Below are positions 43,135 through 51,708 of a DNA stretch of 64,000 nt, piece by piece. Within the stretch, counting starts at the first letter, position 1; the number at the start of each line of letters is the position of its first letter. Below the pieces are notes generated by a model that searched no databases, was not told the DNA's origin, and worked only from the letters and a program-made list of their open reading frames with translations. This DNA is from Qipengyuania seohaensis (GTDB taxonomy: Bacteria > Pseudomonadota > Alphaproteobacteria > Sphingomonadales > Sphingomonadaceae). The stretch lies in contig NZ_CP024920.1 of assembly GCF_002795865.1 (NCBI RefSeq), positions 868,001-932,000 of the forward strand, written 5' to 3'. The position numbers and the translations under genes are program-made.

Positions 43135-43659
43135 ATGAGCCGGCCCATGTTCAGGACGTATCTTTCGGGGGCAACTGCCCTTCTTGCCGGCCTCCTGGCT
43201 CCACAGGCGATTGCGCAGTCGAGCGATACCATGTCGGTATCGGGCACGTCGAAAGTGCGCGTGGTCGAGCCAGTTTCCATCGTCAACATTTCGGATTTAC
43301 GCTTCGGCACGATGATGCAGCCGATTGCGAACGGGATAGTCGACGTCAATCCCGATGGCTCGGTCTCGAGCAATCTGGACCTCAGCACCTTTCCCAATGG
43401 CAGGGCGCCAGCCCGCTTTACCGTTCTGGGTGAGGCCCAGCGTCGCTTCATCATCTTCGTACCGAACCGGACGACGATCTCGAACGGCACATCCACCATG
43501 CGGGTCGACCGTTTTCGTACCAACCTCAACCTGGGGTTCGGTCGCTTCGACGCTGTGGGCAGCTACGACCTCTACGTTGGCGGGCGGCTGCAATTGAATG
43601 CGAACCAGGAACCCGGAACATATTCGGGGACTTTCGAGGTCTCCGTTCTTTATCTGTAA
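43135..43659 (+). CDS. Exported DUF4402 domain protein (4)
   Basis: A 174-residue protein with signal peptide ending PQAIAQ, then VRVVEPVSIVNISDLRFGTM, the DUF4402 opening, and C-terminal LQLNANQEPGTYSGTFEVSVLYL. Probably a minor subunit or terminator. It lies 18 bases ahead of the region leading into the chaperone gene. Confidence 0.8.
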   Translation: MSRPMFRTYLSGATALLAGLLAPQAIAQSSDTMSVSGTSKVRVVEPVSIVNISDLRFGTMMQPIANGIVDVNPDGSVSSNLDLSTFPNGRAPARFTVLGEAQRRFIIFVPNRTTISNGTSTMRVDRFRTNLNLGFGRFDAVGSYDLYVGGRLQLNANQEPGTYSGTFEVSVLYL

Positions 43660-43719
43660 ATTAACCATGCCTAGGATATGACCCGGACTGGGCTGAACGC
43701 CCATGTTTTCAAGGGCAAC

Positions 43720-44655
43720 ATGATGAAATCCGGGTCGAAATTCCTCACATTGAAATCCAAGAGCGTTGCGCTGACGCTGGCTGCGGTCATGGTCCTCGGC
43801 ACAGGCTCCTCGATCGCACAGGATACAGCTGCCCCCGCCGTCCCCGCTGCGCCTGCCGGATCGGTAGGCGGTCTTGGCGATGTGAACCTGTTTCCCAAAC
43901 GTGTCGTGATCGACGGGCGCCGCGCAATCGCCACTGTGGGTCTTTACAACAAGGCGGTCGATCCCGGCGATTACGAGATCAAGATCATCGATATGGCGAT
44001 GACGCCGGAAGGCCAGCTCATCTCTTTCGACAACGGCTTGGACGAAGCGACCAAGGCCAAGGTCAGCACAGCCAGCCAGATGCTGCGCTATTCGCCCCGT
44101 CGCGTCCGCCTCGGCTCGTCAGAATCGCAACTCATCCGGGTGATGGCACGTGGATCCAGCGATCTGCCCGACGGCGAATACCGTTCGCACTTCATGGTCA
44201 CCTCGGTCCCGGATTCCGAGGGGTTCAGCATCGAGGAAGCCACCGGTGCCGGTCAAGCCGACGGCATCGGCGTAAGCATCCGCCCACGTTTCGGGATCGC
44301 AATCCCGGTGATCGTCCGGGTCGGCGAAACCACGCTGAACGTCGGCATTAGCGGCGCGACCTTGCTGACGGCACGCGATGGTTCGCAGGCGGTCGGCTTC
44401 GTCCTGAACCGCAGCGGCACGCGCTCTGCATTCGGCGACGTCGTGGTCAAGGCAGCCGGGCGTTCGGAACCGATCGCTGTTTCCCGCGGTGTCGGTATCT
44501 ATCCCGAAATCGACGCCCGGCAGGTCATCGTACCGATCGATCCGGAAACCGAACCTGGCCTGCTCGCATCGGGGGTGCGCCTGACAGTCGAATTCATCGA
44601 CGATGACTTCGCTCCCGGTAGCAAACTTGCCGAGCACAGTTTCGTAGTGCCGTGA
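43720..44655 (+). CDS. PapD-like fimbrial chaperone
   Basis: A 311-residue periplasmic protein: signal peptide ending SSIAQ, a Pro/Ala linker, then an Ig-like domain with LFPKRVVIDGRRAIATVGLYN (G1-strand start), MLRYSPRRVRLGSSESQLI, where the basic residues correspond to the subunit carboxylate anchor, and YRSHFMVTSVP. It is longer than classical chaperones (about 230). Such chaperones complete pilin folds by donor-strand complementation. Its stop overlaps the usher GTG by four bases. Start is ATG 43720 or 43723. Confidence 0.82.
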   Translation: MMKSGSKFLTLKSKSVALTLAAVMVLGTGSSIAQDTAAPAVPAAPAGSVGGLGDVNLFPKRVVIDGRRAIATVGLYNKAVDPGDYEIKIIDMAMTPEGQLISFDNGLDEATKAKVSTASQMLRYSPRRVRLGSSESQLIRVMARGSSDLPDGEYRSHFMVTSVPDSEGFSIEEATGAGQADGIGVSIRPRFGIAIPVIVRVGETTLNVGISGATLLTARDGSQAVGFVLNRSGTRSAFGDVVVKAAGRSEPIAVSRGVGIYPEIDARQVIVPIDPETEPGLLASGVRLTVEFIDDDFAPGSKLAEHSFVVP

Positions 44656-47600
44656 ACAAGCGGATTATCGTTGGTGGCGCCGGAACCGCATGCCTGATCA
44701 CGGCAGCGGTGGGTTTCGGCCTCTGGCCGGACCAGGACCAGCAACGCACGAAACTTCCCCAGCCCAAAAAACAGAATGCCGAAGCAGGCGGACCCTCCGT
44801 CAGTCTCCGCAAACCATTGCCCACGCCGACCTTCGATCCGGCGGCAACAACAAGCACCAAGAGCGTCCCCACCAGACCTCGCTTGCTTGGCACCACCAGC
44901 GCACTGCCCTCTGTCGCGAAGAGCCCGGAGGCAAAAGGCGGCGGTGCATCGAAGGCTATCTTGCCGACCGCGCCGAGCGAACTCGCCGATCTCGTCCTGC
45001 CGGAAGCCATCGAACGGTACACGCCGCTGGTTCCGAGCGGCGCGGCGAGAGAGCCTGCCACCGTGACGGGCACCGAAGCGCTGGTCGAAAGCGATAAACC
45101 CCTCACGGCGCGCGTGGTTTCGATCGGGTCGGCGACGGTCGGGGACCCGCAGGTTCCGCCAAGCGATTTCGCCGCTCCGCAAAACGGGATGATCTTGTTC
45201 GGAGGCGGTCAGCGCCCGGCGCTTTCTATTGGTACAGACCCGCTCGAACTTGCCATGGCACTTGCGCCGCTAACGCTAGAGCCCCTGCCCGACCTTGATG
45301 CCGATGCGTTTCCGCTCGCCGACGCGTCCTCCCCCATGGGTGACCGGATCGACGGCAAGGATCGCGCAGCACCGCCGGTTCTGGCCGCGTCGGCTCAAGT
45401 TCTTTCGCCACATGAAATGGTGCTGCCAGCCTCACCGGCTGCATCCGGCGAGGTGCTCGGCGAAGAGGGCCTGGTCGTCGGAGACCAGAATCTCGCGCCT
45501 TCGGCGAGCGAAGTTGTCACGGTAGCCGACAGCATCGGCGCAGCGCAGGCCGAAGAGCTTCTGTCGGTCGCGCCCCTGGAAGAGCCTGTTGCGCTTGCCC
45601 CCCGGGGCGGCGTTGACAAGCCCTCCATGCCAGGCGCAATCAAAGGCGCTACTGAAATTTCAGAGGTCGAAACTGCGAGCTTCGACGCTCCCTCTTCCGC
45701 CTCTGGCAAAGAGTCGATGCCGATTTCGGCATCCGCGACAGCGGCAGGATCAGGCTCGGAAGTGTCGGCACAATCACTGGGCAGAAGCTCTGCCGAAGCT
45801 GCTGAGTTGACCGAGCCCCCACACACCCAGACGACAGCATTGTCTGCGGATAGCGTTGCATCCTACGCCCCGCTGACAGCCGCCTTGGTCAAGCGTCCCG
45901 CTCCGCAGAATGAGAGCGGAGGCGTCGGCGGAGACATTGGTGAAGCTGCCCCTTCCTCTGGAAGCGCCAGCGCCGCCTTCGCATCGGCGCCCGGACTCGG
46001 CAGCAATCTTGGCGAGGACGGCCCTCTGATCTCGTACCAGGACGAGCTGATCCTCGAAGTCCGCGTCAACGATGCGCAGGAGAGCGATACGATCATCGCT
46101 TACGGTACCCGTCAGGGCCTTTACCTCCCACTGGGAAGCATCGCGCGAATTCTGGACCTTGCGATCACTGTTACCGACGAAGGGCGTTACGCGCATGGAT
46201 GGGTCCTTAGCGAAGACCGCAGCCTGACAATCGACCTGCGCGACGGCACTATCCAGTACGGCGACAAGACGGTCGAAATCGAGGGCATTCTCGCGGCGGA
46301 TTTCGATGGCGAGATGTTCCTTCGCATCGATCAGTTCGAGAAGCTGTTCCCGATCGAAGTGAAGCCGGACCTGCGGACACAATCGGTGAACATCACCACG
46401 CTTGAGAAATTTCCATTCGAAGAGCGTTCCGCTCGCGAAGCCCGCCGCGCACGCCTGGAGGCCAGGCAGGGACGGCCAGAGGGGAAGAATTTCGAACGGG
46501 TAGATTTGGCATACGAGCCCATTTCATTTCCCACCGCCGACATAGAACTGCGCGCCGTTTCGGATCAGACATTCGGAACCCGGGCAGAAGCAGATATGCT
46601 CTTTGCGGGCGATCTCGGCTTTCTTACCGCGGAGAGCTATCTCAGCGGCGACACGGTGAACGGTCTGACCGCATCGCTGTTCAAGGTGGGGCGAATGGAT
46701 CCCGACGGCGAGCTTCTCGGCCCCCTCAACGCGACGTCGTTTTCCGTCGGCGACGTGAACTCGACCACTATGCCGCTCGGCCTGCGCAGCGTTGCGGGGC
46801 GGGGTTTTACAGTGACCAACGCACCTTCGGATGTTGGATCGGTCTTCGACCAGATCGACTTGCGAGGGATCCTCCCCGCTGGCTACGAGGTAGAGCTCTA
46901 CCGGAACGATATCCTGATCGGTTCGACGAGCGACGCCGTCAACGGGCAATACGAGTTTCTGCAGGTGCCGGTCGATTTCGGGCTTAATGTATTCCGGCTC
47001 GTATTTTTCGGCCCGCAGGGGCAACGCAGCGAGAAAGTCGAGCGGATCAGCGTCGGCGACGGAAGACTGGCCAAGGGCAAGCTCGTCTACAGCTTTGATG
47101 CCACCCAGCGTGAGCAGAACCTGCTTGGCGTCAAGGCACCCAATTTCTTCGAACCGCGCGACTACGGTTCGCTGCGCACATCGGCGCAATTGTCGTATGG
47201 CCTGACCTCGGATGTAACCACGGTGCTCGGCGGCGCCTGGTTCGAACGCCAGGGCGAGGACCGCTGGTTGGGAACGGCGGGCCTTCGCACCGGCTTTGAC
47301 GGAGTAGCGGTGCGCGCCGACGCCGGTATCGCCGATGGCGGAGCGTTTGCGCTGACCGCCGGCCTGGGCGGCCGGTTCGGGCGTTCGGCTATCACGGTCA
47401 ACCACACGGAATATAGCGGAGAGTTCCCCGATGAGACCGTAGCATTGGGAACAGAATACCTTCGCCGCGCTAGCGAGGTCGACTTCAACACGACGCTGGG
47501 ATTCGGAAGCGAAGGTACCGGCCTTACGGTTCCGGTGAGCGCACGCTTCCGCACCTATGAAACAACCGAAGGGCGTAACACACTGGCTGCCGGACTACGC

Positions 47601-48638
47601 ACGTCAACACGTGCGGGCGGGCTTCTTGTTTCCAACAGCCTGGAATATTCACGTATCAGCGGTGCCGGACTGGAAGCGAACAATCAGCTTTTTGGCAGCT
47701 TTGACCTTGCTACCCTCGGCCGTTCCAAAACGCGCGGTCGCCTGTCGCTTGGCTATTCGCTCATGCCAGATACCGACATACTGAGTACCAGCGTCCAGGT
47801 CGATCATGCACTGGATGAAAGAACTTCGATCAGAGGCCAGGCCGGTTACGTCTTCGAAGAAGCAAAGCCATTCTTCGGAGCGTCGGGCATCCGTGAATTC
47901 GAAGATTTCACCGTGGCGCTCGATGCGAACTATTCATTCGTGGACGAGTCCTATTTCGTCGGTCTTCGTATCGGCTTCAGCCTCGGCCGCGACCCTCTGC
48001 GCGGAGGCCTGTTCCTGGCAAGGCCGGGCATGGCCAGTTCCGGAGGCGCGACCCTTCGGGCGTTTCGCGACATGGACGGAGACGGCGTGTATGGCCCCGT
48101 CGACGAAACCATCGAGGGAATAGATTTCGTAGCCTATAATCAAACCGCTACCTCGGATGAAGAGGGCGTGGCCCGCCTCATCGGTCTCGGCACCGGGCAA
48201 CGTGTCGGCATCCAGGTCGATAGCAGCACATCGCCGGACATTAATCTTGCTCCTGCAAAACGAGGGATAGATGTCGTGCCGAGATCCGGCCGCATCCATG
48301 CGATCGACTATCCGATTGTCGCACTAAGCGAGATCGAGGGAACGGCCCGTTTCGCCGACGATGGACGTGACAAGGGCGTCTCGGGTGTCCGCCTGCGACT
48401 GCTCGACGAGAAGGGTGACATCGTCAGCTATGCAAAGACCGAGCTCGATGGATATTATTTTTTCGAAAGGGTCAAACCCGGGCGCTACCAGCTGCAAATC
48501 GATTCCGACCAGGTAGAACGCCTGAGCCTGTGTCCGATCGATGCAGCAACGATAACCGTTTCCTACGATGGAGACGTAATCCAGCGTGACCTCAACATCC
48601 GCACTTGTGCAACGAACGTCGCTTCAGCCAGCAAATGA
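44652..48638 (+). CDS. Usher-like outer membrane protein with long N-terminal extension
   Basis: A 1328-residue protein. Residues 5-24 are hydrophobic with no clear cleavage site; about 25-455 are low-complexity Ala/Ser/Pro/Glu; 456-1130 form the usher part, with an N-domain (VRVNDAQESDTIIAYGTRQG), plug-like YEVELYRNDILIGS and a strand-rich barrel. The C-terminus has FRDMDGDGVYGPVDE, a Ca-binding-like loop, and a Cna-B/CarboxypepD-like domain GYYFFERVKPGRYQLQI. It would be the secretion pore for the DUF4402 subunits. The long extension is unlike classical ushers. GTGA overlap with the chaperone gene. Confidence 0.82.
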   Translation: MNKRIIVGGAGTACLITAAVGFGLWPDQDQQRTKLPQPKKQNAEAGGPSVSLRKPLPTPTFDPAATTSTKSVPTRPRLLGTTSALPSVAKSPEAKGGGASKAILPTAPSELADLVLPEAIERYTPLVPSGAAREPATVTGTEALVESDKPLTARVVSIGSATVGDPQVPPSDFAAPQNGMILFGGGQRPALSIGTDPLELAMALAPLTLEPLPDLDADAFPLADASSPMGDRIDGKDRAAPPVLAASAQVLSPHEMVLPASPAASGEVLGEEGLVVGDQNLAPSASEVVTVADSIGAAQAEELLSVAPLEEPVALAPRGGVDKPSMPGAIKGATEISEVETASFDAPSSASGKESMPISASATAAGSGSEVSAQSLGRSSAEAAELTEPPHTQTTALSADSVASYAPLTAALVKRPAPQNESGGVGGDIGEAAPSSGSASAAFASAPGLGSNLGEDGPLISYQDELILEVRVNDAQESDTIIAYGTRQGLYLPLGSIARILDLAITVTDEGRYAHGWVLSEDRSLTIDLRDGTIQYGDKTVEIEGILAADFDGEMFLRIDQFEKLFPIEVKPDLRTQSVNITTLEKFPFEERSAREARRARLEARQGRPEGKNFERVDLAYEPISFPTADIELRAVSDQTFGTRAEADMLFAGDLGFLTAESYLSGDTVNGLTASLFKVGRMDPDGELLGPLNATSFSVGDVNSTTMPLGLRSVAGRGFTVTNAPSDVGSVFDQIDLRGILPAGYEVELYRNDILIGSTSDAVNGQYEFLQVPVDFGLNVFRLVFFGPQGQRSEKVERISVGDGRLAKGKLVYSFDATQREQNLLGVKAPNFFEPRDYGSLRTSAQLSYGLTSDVTTVLGGAWFERQGEDRWLGTAGLRTGFDGVAVRADAGIADGGAFALTAGLGGRFGRSAITVNHTEYSGEFPDETVALGTEYLRRASEVDFNTTLGFGSEGTGLTVPVSARFRTYETTEGRNTLAAGLRTSTRAGGLLVSNSLEYSRISGAGLEANNQLFGSFDLATLGRSKTRGRLSLGYSLMPDTDILSTSVQVDHALDERTSIRGQAGYVFEEAKPFFGASGIREFEDFTVALDANYSFVDESYFVGLRIGFSLGRDPLRGGLFLARPGMASSGGATLRAFRDMDGDGVYGPVDETIEGIDFVAYNQTATSDEEGVARLIGLGTGQRVGIQVDSSTSPDINLAPAKRGIDVVPRSGRIHAIDYPIVALSEIEGTARFADDGRDKGVSGVRLRLLDEKGDIVSYAKTELDGYYFFERVKPGRYQLQIDSDQVERLSLCPIDAATITVSYDGDVIQRDLNIRTCATNVASASK

Positions 48639-48773
48639 CGATTGGCGCGGGCCGTTCACACTAAGAACGCCCCTTCAGACGCCTTTTGACAGCATTTAAG
48701 ACTAGCGGGGAATCCGGAAGACGTGGAGGTGCAGCGCGGCAAGAACCGCGCCCCTTCCGACACCAGAAACGCG
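48639..48773. other. 3' region of the fibre operon with nested hairpins (possible small RNA)
   Basis: No coding sequence. CGGAAG (48715-48720) pairs with CTTCCG (48754-48759), enclosing GCGCGG/CCGCGC (48734-48739 and 48746-48751). A terminator follows directly. The whole could be a structured 3' UTR or a separately transcribed small RNA. Confidence 0.4.
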
Positions 48774-48808
48774 AAAGGCCGCTAACCCTTAAGGTCAGCG
48801 GCCTTTTG
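48774..48808 (+). terminator. Terminator ending the fibre operon
   Basis: AAAGGCCGCTAACC and GGTCAGCGGCCTTT pair (a two-base bulge apart) around CTTAA, followed by TTTT. It lies about 135 bases after the usher stop. Confidence 0.9.
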
Positions 48809-48810
48809 TG

Positions 48811-48833
48811 TGGTTGCGGGGGCTCGATTTGAC
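48811..48833 (-). repeat. tRNA 3'-end-like fragment (possible attachment-site remnant)
   Basis: On the minus strand it reads T-loop-like GTCAAAT, then CGAGC, CCCCGCA, A and CCA, i.e. the 3' half of a T arm, a 7-base acceptor strand, discriminator A and CCA. Beyond the T loop the similarity stops and no 5' half exists. This is what integration at a tRNA 3' end leaves. The AT-richer accessory block begins here. Confidence 0.5.
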
Positions 48834-49002
48834 CTTTGCAGAACTCGCTTTCGCCTTACGAACCACGCTGTCGCACGGAGGTGAAATTGGTTGGGCTTGT
48901 AAGCTATCGCGAGAATGGCCGCATAGGGCCGGAACCAGACGGTCAGCTAAAGAATTTGAGATATGGAAAGCTGACAACGCCTGACGCGTTCGAGGGCAAT
49001 TA

Positions 49003-49926
49003 TTATTGCATGTTGTCAAGTGCGGCAGCGGCTATGAGATAAGGCATGGTCTCGACCAAGCGATAATTAGGCATCCTTTCTGCAAAGTGCCGTAGCCATG
49101 TTAAGTGACCGCTCCCCACGATTACAAGCACCCGATCTCCAAGTTCAGCGATCAGGTCAAGCTTTGCAAACATTTTGGCATTGCGCATGTACCAGTACGC
49201 GTTGAGTTCGGCTCCTGGTTGAGCATCTCCGTCACCGATCGACAGCATTGAGTAATAGAATTGATGATGCATCCGCGTCACTTTGTCCGGATTGTTGTGC
49301 TGGAACAAAGTTTCCGCGATGCTAAGCTTTGCCATGCTCGCTTTTTCAACTTCCGACGCCGCTTGAATCTCATTGATGAGCGCTTCTATCAACTCTGTCT
49401 TATCCGAGCGTCCCGCAAAAGATTGCACTGACTCGAAGGGGAAATAGTCGGGCTCATCATGGCGCGCCTTTTCATCAAACCCATAGACGGCCTCATGCTC
49501 AAGAAGCCGAGCTAAGCGATACCCGATTTGGACTGTCTCATTTCGCTGTGTCAGAAGAAGTTGCTCGGTATGTGCGTAATCTTCAAGCAGGAAGCCCGGC
49601 CCATCAGCCTCTTGCTCCACCACAATCCGCGTCGGTTTCCACTGCCCCAGCGCCTGCGCCAGATCGTCAAGTTCGCGCTGTCGCCTTGGCTCAAGAAAGT
49701 CGTCAATTTCGATATTGACGATATCGCTCTGAGGTGAAGAAAAGTGATACACACCGAGGATCATGACTTCAATCTCGCTCTGTCGCTCTTTCGCTGCAAC
49801 GGGCGAGATTGGTAAGGCGAAGGTAGCGAAAGCCGCAGCCACCAATGCAAAGTATCTCAACGCTTCTCTCCGCGAAATCTGCGGTTTGCCCAACAAGGCA
49901 TCCCGAAACAATTTGGTTGTAATCAT
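49003..49926 (-). CDS. DUF5694 (TraB/GumN-like) exported protein
   Basis: A 307-residue protein. A twin-arginine-like N-terminus (SRREALRYFALVAAAFA) is followed by EVMILGVYHFSSP, TRIVVEQEADGP, and the C-terminal VLVIVGSGHLTWLRHF, matching the DUF5694/TraB-like fold with conserved HF and GSGH. These proteins are predicted periplasmic hydrolases or peptidases, but no activity is proven. The ATG at 49926 gives the signal sequence. It is the last gene of the minus-strand accessory series. Confidence 0.8.
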   Translation of the reverse strand: MITTKLFRDALLGKPQISRREALRYFALVAAAFATFALPISPVAAKERQSEIEVMILGVYHFSSPQSDIVNIEIDDFLEPRRQRELDDLAQALGQWKPTRIVVEQEADGPGFLLEDYAHTEQLLLTQRNETVQIGYRLARLLEHEAVYGFDEKARHDEPDYFPFESVQSFAGRSDKTELIEALINEIQAASEVEKASMAKLSIAETLFQHNNPDKVTRMHHQFYYSMLSIGDGDAQPGAELNAYWYMRNAKMFAKLDLIAELGDRVLVIVGSGHLTWLRHFAERMPNYRLVETMPYLIAAAALDNMQ

Positions 49927-49958
49927 CACCGCGTCAGGCTTGTCGCAAATGAACAAAA

Positions 49959-50363
49959 TCACCCACCTATCGCAGCGCTCCCTTTTTCCGTTTCTCGCCA
50001 TCCAACCCAGCACATCATAACGAAAACAACGTTGAAGATGGCATCGATTAGAGACCCAGCAAGAGTGAGGACTGGGTCGACTGCGTAAAACCAGTAATCG
50101 AATATGAAAACTGGTAGGATCGCAGCGCCGATGAGGAGGTACGTCGTTCGTGTGAAGCGGCTGACCAACGCCAAGAAGCCGAACAGGCTTGCCTGAAGCC
50201 CGAAGCATTGAAAAATCAAATTTGTCAGATCATTGCTCTGCGAAGGATCTTGCACAGAAATAGCAATCATCAATTCGGGCAAAGCCATAGTGGCAAGTCC
50301 GAGGGTCAGATAGGCGGCGCCCACGATCTTTCGGGGCGTTTGCGGAACGAGTGTTTCCTTCAT
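49959..50363 (-). CDS. Small four-helix membrane protein of unknown function
   Basis: A 134-residue integral membrane protein with about four hydrophobic segments (AAYLTLGLATMALPELMI, NLIFQCFGLQASLFGFLALV, YLLIGAAILPVFIFDYWF, SLIDAIFNVVFVMMCWVGW). No family is recognised with certainty; the layout is DoxX/DUF4345-like. Its ATG overlaps the GNAT stop by four bases, so it is co-translated with that gene. Confidence 0.65.
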   Translation of the reverse strand: MKETLVPQTPRKIVGAAYLTLGLATMALPELMIAISVQDPSQSNDLTNLIFQCFGLQASLFGFLALVSRFTRTTYLLIGAAILPVFIFDYWFYAVDPVLTLAGSLIDAIFNVVFVMMCWVGWRETEKGSAAIGG

Positions 50364-50857
50364 GACTTATCCTTTGAACCTGTGATCAATGATTTTCGAA
50401 CATGGAACCGCTCCAGTTCGACCGCGTCGAGTTGCACCAGTTCGCGTGAAATCACTTCGAACCCGCAGGAGAGGAAGGGGACGACAGCATTGCGGCTGGC
50501 TCGTGATTCCAATGCCGGGATCTTCAAGATCTGGGCTTGGTTCTCTATCGCTTCCACAAGGTGCCGAAAATATCCACGCCGCTGATGGGATGGTTGCATG
50601 AAAGCAAAGTCAATTAAGCCGTCCGGCCTCAGGGTCATGAAACCGACAGGCTCTTCAGTTGCGTGGTCGAGCGCTACGACAATTTTCTGTATTGATACCC
50701 TGACATGCCAATCCTCCGGCTCGGGGAAGTTCTTCAGCCATGCGGCGGTCTGACGTTGATCGTAGTCGGATTTCGGATCGGCAATCGCTGCTAACGCTAT
50801 AGACCGGAGCTGCATGATGTTTTCCGTTTCGGAGTCGGCCAAAGCAGTCATCAGCAT
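50360..50857 (-). CDS. GNAT family N-acetyltransferase
   Basis: A 165-residue protein with the GNAT core: VVALDHATEEPVGFMTL, IDFAFMQPSHQRRGYFRHLV (acetyl-CoA pyrophosphate loop Q-R-R-G-Y-F) and FLSCGFEVISRELV. The substrate is unknown. Its start overlaps the end of the alpha/beta hydrolase gene and its stop overlaps the membrane protein gene, forming a tightly coupled trio. Confidence 0.82.
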   Translation of the reverse strand: MLMTALADSETENIMQLRSIALAAIADPKSDYDQRQTAAWLKNFPEPEDWHVRVSIQKIVVALDHATEEPVGFMTLRPDGLIDFAFMQPSHQRRGYFRHLVEAIENQAQILKIPALESRASRNAVVPFLSCGFEVISRELVQLDAVELERFHVRKSLITGSKDKS

Positions 50858-51591
50858 GCCGCACCGATCTCTTCTTTAATGAGGATTGCGAAAGCTTCTG
50901 GACTGGAAATTGGCCAGAGGTGGTCCGCGTCCTGCACGGCAATCGACCGCGCACAGGGAAGTATCGAGCCCAGTCGAGAGGCAGCCAGTTTGAACATCTT
51001 CCGACTGTTCTCGCCCGATGCGACGAGCACAGGCGAATTTATCCTCGCTAGGGCGTTTAGCGTGAGCGCTTCAGGGGAAGCATCGCCCATCAATGCGGAT
51101 CGTAATGCCGCGGCGCTACCGATAAACAGTTCGCGCTGCGTCTCATCCAGATCAACCCATGCGTCTAAGGAACCGGTAGCTGTGAACGAAAGTTGCGCAA
51201 GGCGCCGGTCCTCGGCTTCGGCAATCTCAGCGAAAAGTGGACCGAACGCTGCAATTGAATCCTCTCGGAAACATTCTCGATCGGTAGCTTCCAAATATGT
51301 GTCGCTGCTTGGGTCGAACAGAATAGCCTTTCGACAAAATAACCCTTGGCTGAGTGCGAGCAATAGCGGGTGACAACTGAATGACCAGGCGACACAGACT
51401 AAATCGCTAGCATCTACGGCCGCGACAAAATCGATGATCTGCTGAGCGTGATGCGAAGTTCGCGCGAAGGCTTTTTCACCCCATCCATCGCCAAAACCAT
51501 CCAAGGTAGGCGCTAGAATTCTGTGTGGCGCAAGTGCCTTTCCCACCCTTTCCCACCCGTTCCCACTGATCACCTCGCCCCGGCAAACCAT
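50851..51591 (-). CDS. Alpha/beta hydrolase with atypical nucleophile elbow
   Basis: A 246-residue alpha/beta hydrolase fold: VISGNGWERVGKAL near the start, LAPTLDGFGDG, then LVCVAWSFSCHPLL at the nucleophile position, where the usual G-x-S-x-G is A-W-S-F-S, and ARSIAVQDADHLWPISSP providing the catalytic His. It may be an esterase or an altered-activity relative. ATG 51591 was chosen for the family start; a longer form from 51654 adds a basic Cys-rich stretch. Coupled to the GNAT gene. Confidence 0.75.
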   Translation of the reverse strand: MVCRGEVISGNGWERVGKALAPHRILAPTLDGFGDGWGEKAFARTSHHAQQIIDFVAAVDASDLVCVAWSFSCHPLLLALSQGLFCRKAILFDPSSDTYLEATDRECFREDSIAAFGPLFAEIAEAEDRRLAQLSFTATGSLDAWVDLDETQRELFIGSAAALRSALMGDASPEALTLNALARINSPVLVASGENSRKMFKLAASRLGSILPCARSIAVQDADHLWPISSPEAFAILIKEEIGAAC

Positions 51592-51708
51592 GTAATAGCA
51601 AAATCGTAGACATGGTCTTTTTCTCTCGCCTCCCGGCTGTCTAAAGAATTGCATGGGATTGAAGTTTGCCGGGCAGATAAGGTTCTGGCGCGCGAATGAC
51701 TGGCGGTG

